A stretch of DNA of 64,000 nucleotides from Jiangella ureilytica. GTDB taxonomy: Bacteria > Actinomycetota > Actinomycetes > Jiangellales > Jiangellaceae. Shown here piece after piece: positions 1 to 8,327 of this stretch. Within the stretch, counting starts at the first letter, position 1. Each line of letters opens with the position of its first letter. The stretch is from contig NZ_SMKL01000010.1 in NCBI RefSeq assembly GCF_004348545.1, positions 1 to 64,000 of the forward strand. The letters run 5' to 3'. The notes under the pieces were generated by a model. That model was not told the origin of the DNA and searched no databases. It was given only the letters and a program-made list of their open reading frames with translations. The position numbers and the translations under genes were made by a program.

Positions 1-2
1 AT

Positions 3-230
3 GACCGGGCGGTGTGTGTCCCGGCGGCCGACGGCAACGCCGGCTGTGAGACCGACCATCACACGCCGGACGAGCAGCCGGGGCCCGACCTGCCGGACAC
101 CGGTGCTGATATCACCGGGTGGTTCCTCACCGGCGGGATGGCGCTGCTGATCGGCGGCCTGGTCCTCGCCGCCACGCAGCGGCGGCGGCCGCTCGGCGGG
201 CCGGGAGGCCCGGCGAACCTGTCCTCCTAG
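3..230 (+). CDS. LPXTG-anchored surface protein, C-terminal end (5' truncated)
   Basis: The reading frame is already open at the window edge, so only the last 75 or so residues of a longer protein are seen; a GTG at 12 is probably internal. The end shows a classic sortase sorting signal: LPDTG followed by a hydrophobic stretch (about 20 residues rich in L, I, G, A) and a basic tail with RRR. By family knowledge, sortase cuts between T and G and links the protein to peptidoglycan. The upstream segment is acidic and proline-rich, typical of the stalk before the anchor. What the missing ectodomain does cannot be told. A strong hairpin follows at 249-282. Confidence 0.75.
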   Translation, partial: DRAVCVPAADGNAGCETDHHTPDEQPGPDLPDTGADITGWFLTGGMALLIGGLVLAATQRRRPLGGPGGPANLSS

Positions 231-248
231 GACGGGACCACCATGACG

Positions 249-282
249 GTGCCCCGCCCCTCGAGCGCGAGGGGCGGGGCAC
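249..282 (+). terminator. Hairpin terminator after the surface-protein gene
   Basis: A perfect 15-bp inverted repeat (GTGCCCCGCCCCTCG, loop AGCG, then its complement) starts 19 bases after the stop codon at 230. There is no T-run, as is common in high-GC actinobacteria. Position and stability suggest transcription termination. Confidence 0.7.
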
Positions 283-533
283 CCGTACGTAGTGGCCTGC
301 GACTCGGTCGCGTGGACTGCCGGCTCCAGCTGGGTCGCCTTCGGTGGCCCCTGGCGACCGACCTCTGTGCCGAACGCGTGGAAGATCATCGGGATGCGGA
401 CCAGCACCTCCGGCAGGCCGGCGCCCTTGCGCTGCAGCCCGTACAGTGCGGGGCAGGCACCGTTCATGTCGACCGCCGGCGCGTGTGGGACCGACGGGAC
501 GCGGCCATGCTCGAAGCGGCGGGCCTGCCCTCG
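283..533 (-). other. Region without a supported gene; possible gene remnant on the minus strand
   Basis: No complete gene is supported between the terminator and the TetR start at 578. On the minus strand one frame after a TGA at 534-536 has strongly GC-biased third positions and includes the residues ALYGLQRKGAGLPEVLVRIP, which looks like real protein sequence. It has no good start (an ATG at 467 lacks a ribosome site) and runs into the terminator hairpin. It may be a decayed gene end or chance. Confidence 0.2.
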
Positions 534-577
534 TCACGCTAGATTGGCTGCTCCGGAACTAGCTTGAGGGTGTTGCC

Positions 578-1165
578 ATGCGCGATTCGGTGGCGGGCGG
601 GCTCGCCGCCCCGGTGCAGGCGCGGGAGCGGATGCTGGCCGCGAGTTACGACTTGTTCTCTCGCCGGGGCATCCGAGCGGTCGGGGTGGACGAGGTGATC
701 GCACGCTCCGGTGTGGCGAAGGCGACGTTCTACCGGCACTTCCCGTCGAAGAACGACCTCGTCCTCGCCTTCCTGGAACGGCGCGAGCAGGAGTGGACCA
801 TCGGCCTGGTCCGTTCGGAGTCCGAACGGCGTGGGACCACGCCGGAAGAGCGGCTGCTGGCCATCTTCGACGTCTTCGCCGACTGGTTCGTCAGCGACGA
901 CTTCGACGGATGCTCATTCATCAACGTGCTGCTGGAGATGGGATCGGCACATCCGCTGGGCGAGGCCAGCATCGAGTACTTGGAGAACATCCGCGCCATC
1001 GTGCGGGAGCGAGCCGAACAGGCGGGTCTGCGTGAGTCCGAAGAGTTCGCACGCTCCTGGCACATCCTGATGAAGGGCTCGATCGTCTCCGCCGCAGAGG
1101 GCGACGTGGACGCCGCCCGACGCGCCAAGGCCATGGCCCGGTGCCTGATCGAGCAGCATCGCTGA
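578..1165 (+). CDS. TetR/AcrR family transcriptional regulator
   Basis: A 195-residue protein of normal TetR length. The N-terminal helix-turn-helix lies at about residues 19-70, with the typical GVDEVIARSGVAKATFYRHF pattern. The C-terminal ligand/dimer domain carries a GCSFINVLLEMG segment like that of TetR_C regulators of the YxaF/LmrA type. Such proteins usually repress a nearby gene and release DNA on binding a small molecule. A GAGG lies 5-8 bases before the ATG. It is convergent with the GAF-ANTAR gene, so its target is not obvious; the unannotated 283-577 stretch may hold its operator. Family assignment is firm, the role is unknown. Confidence 0.9.
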   Translation: MRDSVAGGLAAPVQARERMLAASYDLFSRRGIRAVGVDEVIARSGVAKATFYRHFPSKNDLVLAFLERREQEWTIGLVRSESERRGTTPEERLLAIFDVFADWFVSDDFDGCSFINVLLEMGSAHPLGEASIEYLENIRAIVRERAEQAGLRESEEFARSWHILMKGSIVSAAEGDVDAARRAKAMARCLIEQHR

Positions 1166-1186
1166 GGCCGCGGAGAGGACTCCGCG

Positions 1187-1957
1187 TCAGGCAGCACCAG
1201 GGGGCACCCGCCGCTTGTCGATGATGTACGTGGCGATCTTGACGAGCTTGGTGTTCGTGGTCTGGCTCATGCGTACGAGCAGCGCGAAAGCTTGGTCGTC
1301 GCTGAGGTTGTGGCGTTCCATCAGGATCCCCTTGGCTTGACCGATGATGTCGCGGCTGGCGACCGCGCGGGTGAGGTCGGCGATGCGCAGGGCGTCGGCA
1401 ATGGCCACCGCGGCGTGTGTGGCGAGGAGCATCCCGATCTCCTCGGAGTCGTCGTCGGCGAAGGCTCCGGGGTGGCGGGAGTACAGGTTGAGACCGCCGA
1501 GGTCGCCATCTTTGACGTAGAGCTGGAACGCCATCATGCTGCGCACACCCAGCTCGACCGCTCGCGCGGCGAAACGCGGCCAGCGCGGCTCGTCGGCCAG
1601 ATCTGCGGAATGCACGGTGTGCCGTTGGTAGAGCACATCCAGACACGGTCCCTCGTCGAGATCGATCTGTGCGCGGTCGACCGCTGCGACCAGATCGTCG
1701 GAGAAGATGGGCGTGCGCATGGTCGCACGGCCTTCGACGACGGAGATGCCGGCGTACTGAGCGCCGGGAACGATACTCACGGCGGCGTGCACGATGCTGC
1801 GCAGGGCGTCGCCGACCTCGGGTTGTTCCTGGAGGTGCCGCGCCATCCGGCCCATCTGGTGCGCGACGTCGGCCGGTGTGGACGGGTCCGCGTGCGTGAC
1901 GGTGGACGTACGATCATCCAATCGTCGCGCAGCGACATGCTCTTGGCCCGTCGTCAT
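1187..1957 (-). CDS. GAF and ANTAR domain response regulator (RNA-binding antiterminator)
   Basis: About 256 residues. A GAF sensor domain spans roughly residues 45-180, and an ANTAR domain fills the end (about 190-245), seen as SRDIIGQAKGILMERHNLSDDQAF. ANTAR domains bind two-hexaloop RNA hairpins and prevent termination; GAF-ANTAR proteins are very common in actinobacteria. The ATG at 1957 is preferred over the GTG at 1966 because GAGGGGG lies nine bases ahead of it. No kinase or ANTAR target is adjacent. The GAF ligand is unknown. Confidence 0.9.
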   Translation of the reverse strand: MTTGQEHVAARRLDDRTSTVTHADPSTPADVAHQMGRMARHLQEQPEVGDALRSIVHAAVSIVPGAQYAGISVVEGRATMRTPIFSDDLVAAVDRAQIDLDEGPCLDVLYQRHTVHSADLADEPRWPRFAARAVELGVRSMMAFQLYVKDGDLGGLNLYSRHPGAFADDDSEEIGMLLATHAAVAIADALRIADLTRAVASRDIIGQAKGILMERHNLSDDQAFALLVRMSQTTNTKLVKIATYIIDKRRVPPGAA

Positions 1958-2431
1958 CGCACACACCCCCCTCGGGTCGCTCCTGTGACCTTGAAGCAGT
2001 TTCCCCGGTCACGCGATGCCAAACGACCTTGAACGGCGCGCCTTGGCCGGGACCACGGCTGCCGCGTCGTGCATCACCTACGTAGGACCGGCTACAGCCG
2101 TGAGTGAAATCCGCCCGTCGGGGAACTGGCGGGCTCAAGGACGCCGGTTCGCTCGAGAGGACCGGCCGCCCAGGCCCCGGCGTCAAGATGGCCGCGCCGG
2201 GGCCGTCATCACCGGCTCAGTGCCGGAGACCTCCCGCGAACGGGTATGGCGCCGGCGTTGCTCTCGCAGTGTTCCACGGTTCGAGCGGCGCCGCCGGGGG
2301 AGGCGTGAACAGGGGGGCGCAGGAGTTTCGCCTCGCACCAATGGACCGCGCCCGGGCCGGGATCGAGAACGCGTGGCGAACGCGGCGGTACGGCAACCGG
2401 GTCGTGGTTCCGTGGCCGGCTTCGCCTCCGT
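1958..2431. other. Intergenic region with one hairpin
   Basis: No gene with convincing codon bias or start was found between the GAF-ANTAR start and the Nei stop. A perfect 10-bp inverted repeat, GGCCCCGGCG at 2173-2182 pairing with 2195-2204 across a 12-base loop, could be a terminator for the glycosylase gene or an RNA structure. The several open frames crossing here are proline/arginine-rich and look like chance. Confidence 0.35.
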
Positions 2432-3208
2432 TCAGGACGGCTGCTCGACGGGACAGTGGTATGCCGTACGACCCCCCACTTTGCTCGTGACGACCGGGGC
2501 GCCGCAGTCGCGGCAGCGCTCCTGCTTGTAGACCTTGCGTGCCTCGCTCTCGGGCAGGCTCAGCCGGTCCGGCTCATCGACGGTGATGATCCGGCCGTCC
2601 TCCACTGCCCGGGACATCATCTGTCGCAGCACAACCCACAGGTCCCCGACCTCGGACTCCGACATCGCTCGCGCCGAACGCGTCGGCGCGACTCCGACGG
2701 CATGCAGCGCCTCGCTGCGAAAGACGTTGCCGGCACCTGCGATGACTGTCTGATCGAGGAGGACCGCGCCGATCGGCCCTCGCGCACGTGCCAGGGCTCG
2801 GAGCACGCGGGTCAGGTCGGCGTCTGGACGGAGTGGGTCAGGGCCGAACCGGGACATCAGCTCAGCCACACCGAGCGGGTCGAGGATCTCGCACGTCGAC
2901 GGCGCGATGAGGTCCCACGCGACGTCGTCGCCGGCCAGCCGGAGCCGCACCTGGGGCAGCGGCGGTGCGGACGGATCGGTGCTGCGAATCCACTTGCCCT
3001 GCATGCCGAGGTGGACATGCACGGATCGGCTGCTGGACAGATGAAGGAACAGATGCTTCCCGTAAGCCTCCGCCAGTTCCAGCACCGCGCCGTCGACGGC
3101 AGCCGCTCCATCGGTGAACCGCCTCTGGGGGGAGGAGGCACGAAGGGCCCGGCCCTGCAGCTCGCTCATCTCGCGCGCCAGGCGGTGGATGGTGTGGCCC
3201 TCAGGCAT
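2432..3208 (-). CDS. nei: Fpg/Nei family DNA glycosylase (endonuclease VIII-like)
   Basis: Repairs oxidised bases by glycosylase/lyase action. The start MPEGHTIHRLA gives the catalytic Pro2 and Glu3 and the HTIHR signature of Nei rather than Fpg. The middle has the H2TH domain with LLDQTVIAGAGNVFRSEALH. The C-terminal zinc finger shows Cys232, Cys235 and Cys252, but the expected fourth cysteine (CPxC) is absent: the chain ends CPVEQPS, with His251 as a possible replacement ligand. Length 258 is close to normal. It appears to be transcribed alone. Activity is likely; the exact base preference cannot be read. Confidence 0.9.
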   Translation of the reverse strand: MPEGHTIHRLAREMSELQGRALRASSPQRRFTDGAAAVDGAVLELAEAYGKHLFLHLSSSRSVHVHLGMQGKWIRSTDPSAPPLPQVRLRLAGDDVAWDLIAPSTCEILDPLGVAELMSRFGPDPLRPDADLTRVLRALARARGPIGAVLLDQTVIAGAGNVFRSEALHAVGVAPTRSARAMSESEVGDLWVVLRQMMSRAVEDGRIITVDEPDRLSLPESEARKVYKQERCRDCGAPVVTSKVGGRTAYHCPVEQPS

Positions 3209-3304
3209 CGGCTCCGGTCCTCACGTCTCCCACACGAGTATTCCAGGCCTCCGGCCCTCTGCGGGCCGTAGTGATCTCGGGTGTGCAGCGGCTGCCGTCG
3301 AGGA

Positions 3305-3604
3305 TCAGCAGCTGTGGTCGCAGATCAGAGCGCCGAGCGAGATGCCGCCCGCACGCCGGTCCGCCGCCGCACCGAGGGCCACGAGGTCGAGCAGGTCGTC
3401 GCCGCGACGACGGTGAGCGCGACTCCGGCGAGCACCACCACTCCGCCGGCGACGAGGGCGGCGGACGGCGACGGCGACCCAGGCGATGACCGGCAGGGAC
3501 CCCGACGCTGAGACGGGTTCCACGTCGGACGGTCCGATCCCGAGGAACAGCGCCGTGCCCGGGGTCACGCTCTCGCCGCTGACTCGGACCGTACCCAGGG
3601 CCAT
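3305..3604 (-). CDS. Possible small membrane protein, perhaps frameshifted
   Basis: The ATG at 3604 has GAGAGG seven bases ahead and lies 31 bases after the peptidase stop. The first part reads normally and enters a hydrophobic run (LPVIAWVAVAV), but then turns into an arginine-rich stretch. One frame over, the same DNA encodes AALVAGGVVVLAGVALTVV, a good membrane helix. The join falls in a repetitive GCCGTC/GCCGCC tract around 3450-3485. A one-base slip would therefore restore a two-helix or long single-helix protein. No family is recognised; this may also be a chance frame. The rest of the 3209-3635 interval shows nothing else. Confidence 0.3.
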   Translation of the reverse strand: MALGTVRVSGESVTPGTALFLGIGPSDVEPVSASGSLPVIAWVAVAVRRPRRRRSGGARRSRAHRRRGDDLLDLVALGAAADRRAGGISLGALICDHSC

Positions 3605-3635
3605 GGTCTGCCTCTCGTGGCAGGGGTCAGCGGCG

Positions 3636-5240
3636 TTAGTCGGCCGGCTGGCCGAATTCGGGATCGAACGGGATGCGGTCGGACGGGCAGACCGTCCCGG
3701 ACGGTGGCGTGACGAGGCCGACCAGGTATCGGCCGGTGGCCTCGATCACGCAGGTGCTGGGGTCCCGGCGGCTGAGATGGCCGTAGCCGTCGTGGATCAG
3801 CAGGACCGCGTTGCCGAGTCGCCGGTCCGCGAGGCGGGCGCTGGCGAGCGGCGTGTTGGGGTCGAACCGGGTGCCGATGAGCAGGATCGGATTCGGGGTG
3901 GTGGCGTTCCACGGCCCGGTGTGACGGTCCGGGCTCGCCGCCGGCCAGGACGCGCAGGGCGCGTTGATCCAGCCCACGACGGGTCCGGCGACGCGGCTGA
4001 CCATCTCCAGACGTCCGACGGCCGACGGCCACGCGGCGGGGTGTCGCCGTGCCGGGGTGTCGGCGCACACGAGCGCCACGCCCTGCTCCTGGAGCGTCAG
4101 CCGGGCCTCGTCGGAGGTGGCACCTGCGGCGATGTTCGCGATCGCCGAGCCGTCGCCCTGGAAGGCGGCTTCGAGCAAGGCCGCGACCTGGGGCCAGAGA
4201 GCGGGATTGGGCAGGCCGACGAACTTGAGCGCCGTCAGCGTCTCGCCGTAGGTCAGCACACCGGGCGGATCGGCGTCGGGGGCGGGGATCGGAGCGTGGC
4301 GAAGGCGGTCGAGCAGTAGCTCGACACGTGCCGCCACCGGGCCGTGCCCGGCCAGCGCGCACCGGTCCGGGCCGGCCGTCTCGCAGAGCTCCAGGAATCG
4401 CCTGAACACCTGGTCGGTGCCGCGGAGACTGCTGGCCAGCACCGGCCCCAGGCCGGCGGCGGCCGCGGCCGAGTCGACGAGGCCGTCGAGCGCCATGGCC
4501 CGGACCCGGTTCGGGAACAGGTTGGCGTAGGTCTGGCCGATGTGGGTGCCGTAGGACTCGCCCAGGTAGCTCAGCCGTTGGTCGCCGACCAGCCGGCGGA
4601 GGTGGTCGAGGTCGCGGGCGGTGTCGACCGTGGAGATGTGGGCCAGGAGATCGCCGTTGAGCTCACCGCAGCGATGGGCGAGCGCGACCGTCTTGGCGAA
4701 GTAGCGCCGTTCCTCGGCGCCGGTGGTGGGCACCGGCAGGCCCTCCCAGAAGCCGGCGCGGGCGGCAGCGTCGTCGAAGCAGCTCACCGGGGCGCTGCCA
4801 CCGGAGCCGCGGATGTCCCAGCCGACGATGTCGAAGCGGCCCTGCGTCAAAGCGTCCAAGGAGTCGCCGCGCTCGGCGACGGCGCCCACCCCGGAGCCAC
4901 CGGGACCGCCGGGATTGAAGAACAGCGACCCGATCCGCTCCTCGGGGTCGCTCGCGAGATGCCGGATCACCGAGAGCGAGATCGTCGCTCCGCTCGGACG
5001 GTCCCAGTCCAGCGGTACCGGGACGCTCGCGCACTCGAGGCGGGGGCCGCAGGCGGTCCACCCGACCTGCCGGTGCCCCGAGGTGTCCACAGCGGACGGG
5101 GATCGGGCGTCCGCACTCGCCGGCATCGCGGTCGCCACCATGGCGACGGTGACGATCGCGACGGACCAGCGACTGATCCGGCCGGAGTGGCGTCGATGGC
5201 GCGGAACGCCGGACTCGTCGCGGCTCACGGTTGGTCCCAT
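3636..5240 (-). CDS. Secreted alpha/beta-hydrolase peptidase (TAP-like, S33 family)
   Basis: About 534 residues. The ATG at 5240 is chosen because GGGAGG lies right before it; the frame is open further upstream without a ribosome site. An N-terminal signal peptide or anchor spans about residues 22-46, ending MPASADA. The alpha/beta fold shows GGPGGSG (111-117, oxyanion hole), the nucleophile Ser229 in GESYG, then a TAP-like C-terminal domain with Asp in GTRFDPNTP and His in HDGYGHL. The family includes Streptomyces tripeptidyl aminopeptidases that trim N-termini of extracellular proteins. It is monocistronic apart from the doubtful small frame downstream. Confidence 0.88.
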   Translation of the reverse strand: MGPTVSRDESGVPRHRRHSGRISRWSVAIVTVAMVATAMPASADARSPSAVDTSGHRQVGWTACGPRLECASVPVPLDWDRPSGATISLSVIRHLASDPEERIGSLFFNPGGPGGSGVGAVAERGDSLDALTQGRFDIVGWDIRGSGGSAPVSCFDDAAARAGFWEGLPVPTTGAEERRYFAKTVALAHRCGELNGDLLAHISTVDTARDLDHLRRLVGDQRLSYLGESYGTHIGQTYANLFPNRVRAMALDGLVDSAAAAAGLGPVLASSLRGTDQVFRRFLELCETAGPDRCALAGHGPVAARVELLLDRLRHAPIPAPDADPPGVLTYGETLTALKFVGLPNPALWPQVAALLEAAFQGDGSAIANIAAGATSDEARLTLQEQGVALVCADTPARRHPAAWPSAVGRLEMVSRVAGPVVGWINAPCASWPAASPDRHTGPWNATTPNPILLIGTRFDPNTPLASARLADRRLGNAVLLIHDGYGHLSRRDPSTCVIEATGRYLVGLVTPPSGTVCPSDRIPFDPEFGQPAD

Positions 5241-5430
5241 GATCCCTCCCCGGGTGCAGGACTGAACGTGATCGTCACGGTCGCAGTCCGCGCCCGGATC
5301 CGTAAGGCGGGTATCTCGCGGTTCCATGGGACGGGTTTCTGGTACCGGATCGGCGGGGGTCACCCGCCCGACGTGCCGGCGACGGCTGCGAGCCTGGATA
5401 CGTCCAGCCTCGGATTCCCAGGGAGTCGTC

Positions 5431-5553
5431 ATGGCCGGCCACATCGAGAAGGACCAGCGGGGCGAGCGTCCGACTGCCGCCGCGGCGGGCATGGCCGGGC
5501 CGGAGGCCCTCGTCCGAGGCGCGGCACTGGTGCCGTCGTCGTCGCGGGCGTAG
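5431..5553 (+). CDS. Possible 40-residue peptide in the peptidase-kinase gap
   Basis: In the 411-base gap between the peptidase start (5240) and the kinase (5653), an ATG at 5431 with AGGGAG five bases ahead opens a short frame, MAGHIEKDQRGERPTAAAAG onward, ending at 5553. It has no recognisable domain and is alanine/arginine-rich, so it could be chance. Nothing else was seen in the gap; promoters for both flanking genes must lie there. Confidence 0.25.
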   Translation: MAGHIEKDQRGERPTAAAAGMAGPEALVRGAALVPSSSRA

Positions 5554-5652
5554 CCTGCGTGTGATCCTTCCCCGCATGGGACGCGCCCGGCGCGCCGGTC
5601 ATCGGATCGTCGAACCGCCCGGGCGCGCGCGGGCGGAGGTCGCGAGGGGCAG

Positions 5653-7401
5653 GTGGCCATGCTCGACGACCGCCATCATCCGACGAGCAGCATCGGCATC
5701 GCCGCCAAGCCTCTGGTGCTGCGGGCGATCGCGGTGGCCGGCCTGGCCGCGGTCATTGCGTCGGCGGCCCTGGCGGCGGCGACCGGCCATGCGGTCCTGC
5801 ATGCCACCCTGATGTGCTGGATCGTGCTGTCGTACGTCCTCAGCGGCGTGCTCGCCTGGTGGCACCGGCCGGACAGCCGCATCGGCGCGCTGATGATCCT
5901 TGCCGGCTTCGCCACCTTCCTCGCGACGCTGTCGTGGGCCGGCGGCCAGGTGCCGCACGCGATCGGTCAGGCCTTCGACCTGGTTCCGGTGGCACTGATC
6001 CTCCACGTGTTCCTGGCGTATCCGACCGGGCGCCTCCGCGGGCGGCTCGAGCGGGTGCTGCTGACGGTGGGCTACACGGCGGCGATCGGCGCGCAACTGG
6101 CCGTCATGCTCCTGGGTGGTCTGGGTCCGGGGCAGGTGCTGACCATGACGGACGAAGCCGCATGGGCCGGCGTGCTGCACGACGTCGAGCTGGTCGTGAT
6201 CAGTGGCGTCGCGATCGGGGGTGTCGTCGTGCTCGCCACTCGCAGGAGGGCCGAGGGCCAGCCGCTGCGCCGGTCCTTGTCGCTGCTCATCGACTCGTTC
6301 GCGCTCGGCTTCATCATGATCGCGTTCCTGTTGCTCGCGGGCGTGTTCGAGGGCAGGCCGTTCCCTGTGGTGCAAGCGGTCGCGCTCGCGGCTCTCGGGT
6401 TGGCCCCGATCGCGTTCGTCGCCGGCTTGCTGACCGCCCGCCTCGCCCGTACCGCCGTCGGTGACCTGCTTCTGGCGTTGCGGGCGCCGCCGGTGGATCT
6501 GCGCGAACCGCTCGCTCGAGCACTGCGAGATCCGTCCCTGACGATCGCCTACTGGCTGCCGCAGTTCGGGAGCTGGGCCGACCAGGACGGACGGCCCGTC
6601 GTCCTGCCACCGGACGACGGCCGGAGCGCGGTGACGCTGATCGGTACGGGCGTCGAACCCATGGCCGCGCTGGTGCACGACCCGGCACTGAACGACGAGC
6701 CGGAACTGCTCGACGCGGTGCGCGCCGCCGCTTGGATCGCCCTCGAGAACGGCCGGCTGCGCGCCGAGCAACGGGCCCACCTCGACGAACTGCGTGGATC
6801 GCGGGCGCGTGTGATCGAGGCCGGCCAGAAGGAACGACAGCGATTGGAGCGCGACCTGCACGACGGAGCACAGCAGCGGCTCGTCGCCCTGTCCCTCGAC
6901 CTCGGCCTGCTGGAGAGTCGGCTGGACACCGACTCGGCGGCACGCCCGGTGCTCGCTCAGGCCAAGCGCGAGATCGCACTGTCGCTGGACGAACTCCGCG
7001 ACCTCGCCCGTGGGCTGCATCCGGCCGTTCTCAGCGCGCACGGCCTTGACGTCGCGCTGGAGTCCCTGGCCGCTCGGGCCGCGGTGCCCGTCCGGCTGAT
7101 GGTCGACGTCGGCGGCCGCCTCGCCGAGCAGGTCGAGGTGGCCGCGTACTACGTCGTCTGCGAAAGCCTCGCCAACGTCGCGAAACACGCCCAGGCGACC
7201 GCAGCCATCGTGGACGTCGTCCGCAAGGACGGTTGTGTCGTCGTCGAGGTCGTCGACGACGGCATCGGCGGCGCGGACACCGAACGAGGCACCGGGCTGC
7301 GTGGGCTGGCCGACCGCGTCGAGGCCCTCGACGGACGCCTGCGCGTGTGGACTCCGCTGCGGGCCGGCACGCGGGTGCGGGCGGAGATCCCGTGCGGGTA
7401 G
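5653..7401 (+). CDS. Membrane sensor histidine kinase, NarL/DesK type
   Basis: 582 residues. The first 270 or so contain seven to eight hydrophobic segments, so sensing is likely within or near the membrane. A linker leads to a HisKA_3 dimerisation domain with the phospho-acceptor His403 in ERDLHDGAQQRL, followed by an HATPase_c domain (about 490-582) with the N box ESLANVAKHA, the G1 box DDGIGG and GTGLRGLADRV. The GTG start at 5653 has GAGGGG ahead of it. It overlaps the response regulator by 10 bases, so the two form a cognate pair. The signal is unknown. Confidence 0.93.
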   Translation: MAMLDDRHHPTSSIGIAAKPLVLRAIAVAGLAAVIASAALAAATGHAVLHATLMCWIVLSYVLSGVLAWWHRPDSRIGALMILAGFATFLATLSWAGGQVPHAIGQAFDLVPVALILHVFLAYPTGRLRGRLERVLLTVGYTAAIGAQLAVMLLGGLGPGQVLTMTDEAAWAGVLHDVELVVISGVAIGGVVVLATRRRAEGQPLRRSLSLLIDSFALGFIMIAFLLLAGVFEGRPFPVVQAVALAALGLAPIAFVAGLLTARLARTAVGDLLLALRAPPVDLREPLARALRDPSLTIAYWLPQFGSWADQDGRPVVLPPDDGRSAVTLIGTGVEPMAALVHDPALNDEPELLDAVRAAAWIALENGRLRAEQRAHLDELRGSRARVIEAGQKERQRLERDLHDGAQQRLVALSLDLGLLESRLDTDSAARPVLAQAKREIALSLDELRDLARGLHPAVLSAHGLDVALESLAARAAVPVRLMVDVGGRLAEQVEVAAYYVVCESLANVAKHAQATAAIVDVVRKDGCVVVEVVDDGIGGADTERGTGLRGLADRVEALDGRLRVWTPLRAGTRVRAEIPCG

Positions 7402-8036
7402 CGATCGCCGAGGACAGCGTGCTGCTGCGAGAAGGGCTGGCGCGGTTGATCGGCGACGCCGGCTTCGAGGTCGTGGCCCGGTGTGGAGACGCGGACGAGC
7501 TTCGCGATGCGATGCGCGCCCCGTTGCCGGACGTCGCCATCGTCGACATCCGGCTGCCCCCGACCCACAGCGACGAAGGACTCAGGGCGGCCTTGGACAT
7601 CCGTGCGGGCCATCCCACCGTGGGCGTGCTGGTGCTGTCGCAGTACGTCGAGCTCGGGTTGGCGATGAGGCTGCTCGCCGACTCGGCGGAGGGCGTGGGA
7701 TATCTCCTCAAGGACCGCATCAGCGACGTGCCGGACTTCATCGGTGCGCTGCGGCGGGTGGCTGCGGGCGGCTCGGCGATCGACCCCGTGATCGTCTCGA
7801 CTCTGCTGTCGAAGCGCCGCGACGGCGATCCGCTGGCGCGGCTCACGCCCCGTGAGCGGGAGGTGCTCGAGCTGATGGCCGCGGGGAACTCCAATCAGGG
7901 CATCGCCGACCGGCTCGTGATCACCCTGCGGGCCGTCGAGAAATACGTGTCGAGCATCTTCGACAAGCTCGGCATCCCCTCGAGCGGCAGCGACTCCCGG
8001 CGCGTCCTGGCCGTGCTGCTGTACCTGCGCTCGTGA
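7392..8036 (+). CDS. Response regulator, NarL/FixJ (LuxR HTH) type
   Basis: About 214 residues, starting at GTG 7392 inside the end of the kinase gene, consistent with translational coupling. The receiver domain has the acidic pair E7/D8, the phospho-acceptor Asp52 in AIVDIRLPP and the conserved Lys in LLKDRI. The LuxR-type HTH is at about 148-200, RLTPREREVLELMAAGNSNQ onward, with the recognition helix near AVEKYVSSIFDKL. It should be phosphorylated by the upstream kinase and control nearby or distant promoters; the CPBP protease cassette just downstream is a candidate target. Confidence 0.93.
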   Translation: MRVAIAEDSVLLREGLARLIGDAGFEVVARCGDADELRDAMRAPLPDVAIVDIRLPPTHSDEGLRAALDIRAGHPTVGVLVLSQYVELGLAMRLLADSAEGVGYLLKDRISDVPDFIGALRRVAAGGSAIDPVIVSTLLSKRRDGDPLARLTPREREVLELMAAGNSNQGIADRLVITLRAVEKYVSSIFDKLGIPSSGSDSRRVLAVLLYLRS

Positions 8037-8153
8037 TCATGGGCCCGCGGCCACACCAGAAACCCGGCCCCTGAATCGACGAGTTACCCGCCTTACCCGC
8101 GATGACGTCGGCTGCGAGCGTGGTGGCATCCCACCGCGCGCGAGGAGCCGCTC

Positions 8154-8309
8154 GTGAAGACCCGTGTCATCCAGGACGAGCCCGACCACGAATCGCCCGG
8201 GGCCGAACCGGTCCCCGCCGACCCGGGTCAGCCGCCTGCCGAGGCCGAGCCCGAGCGTCCGGCCGAACCACCCGCCGACGGGCGGTCGTCGCCACCGGAA
8301 CCCAGCTGA
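8154..8309 (+). CDS. Small acidic proline-rich protein
   Basis: A 51-residue frame starting at GTG 8154 with GAGGAG seven bases ahead. It begins VKTRVIQDEPDHESPGAEP and continues as a Pro/Glu/Ala-rich, presumably disordered chain ending SSPPEPS. It stops 18 bases before the CPBP protease start, so the two are probably co-transcribed and coupled. No known domain is recognised. The strong ribosome site and third-position GC support a real gene. It could be a partner or substrate of the downstream membrane protease, which is only inference. Confidence 0.55.
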   Translation: MKTRVIQDEPDHESPGAEPVPADPGQPPAEAEPERPAEPPADGRSSPPEPS

Positions 8310-8327
8310 GTCTCGGAGGAGAACCCC

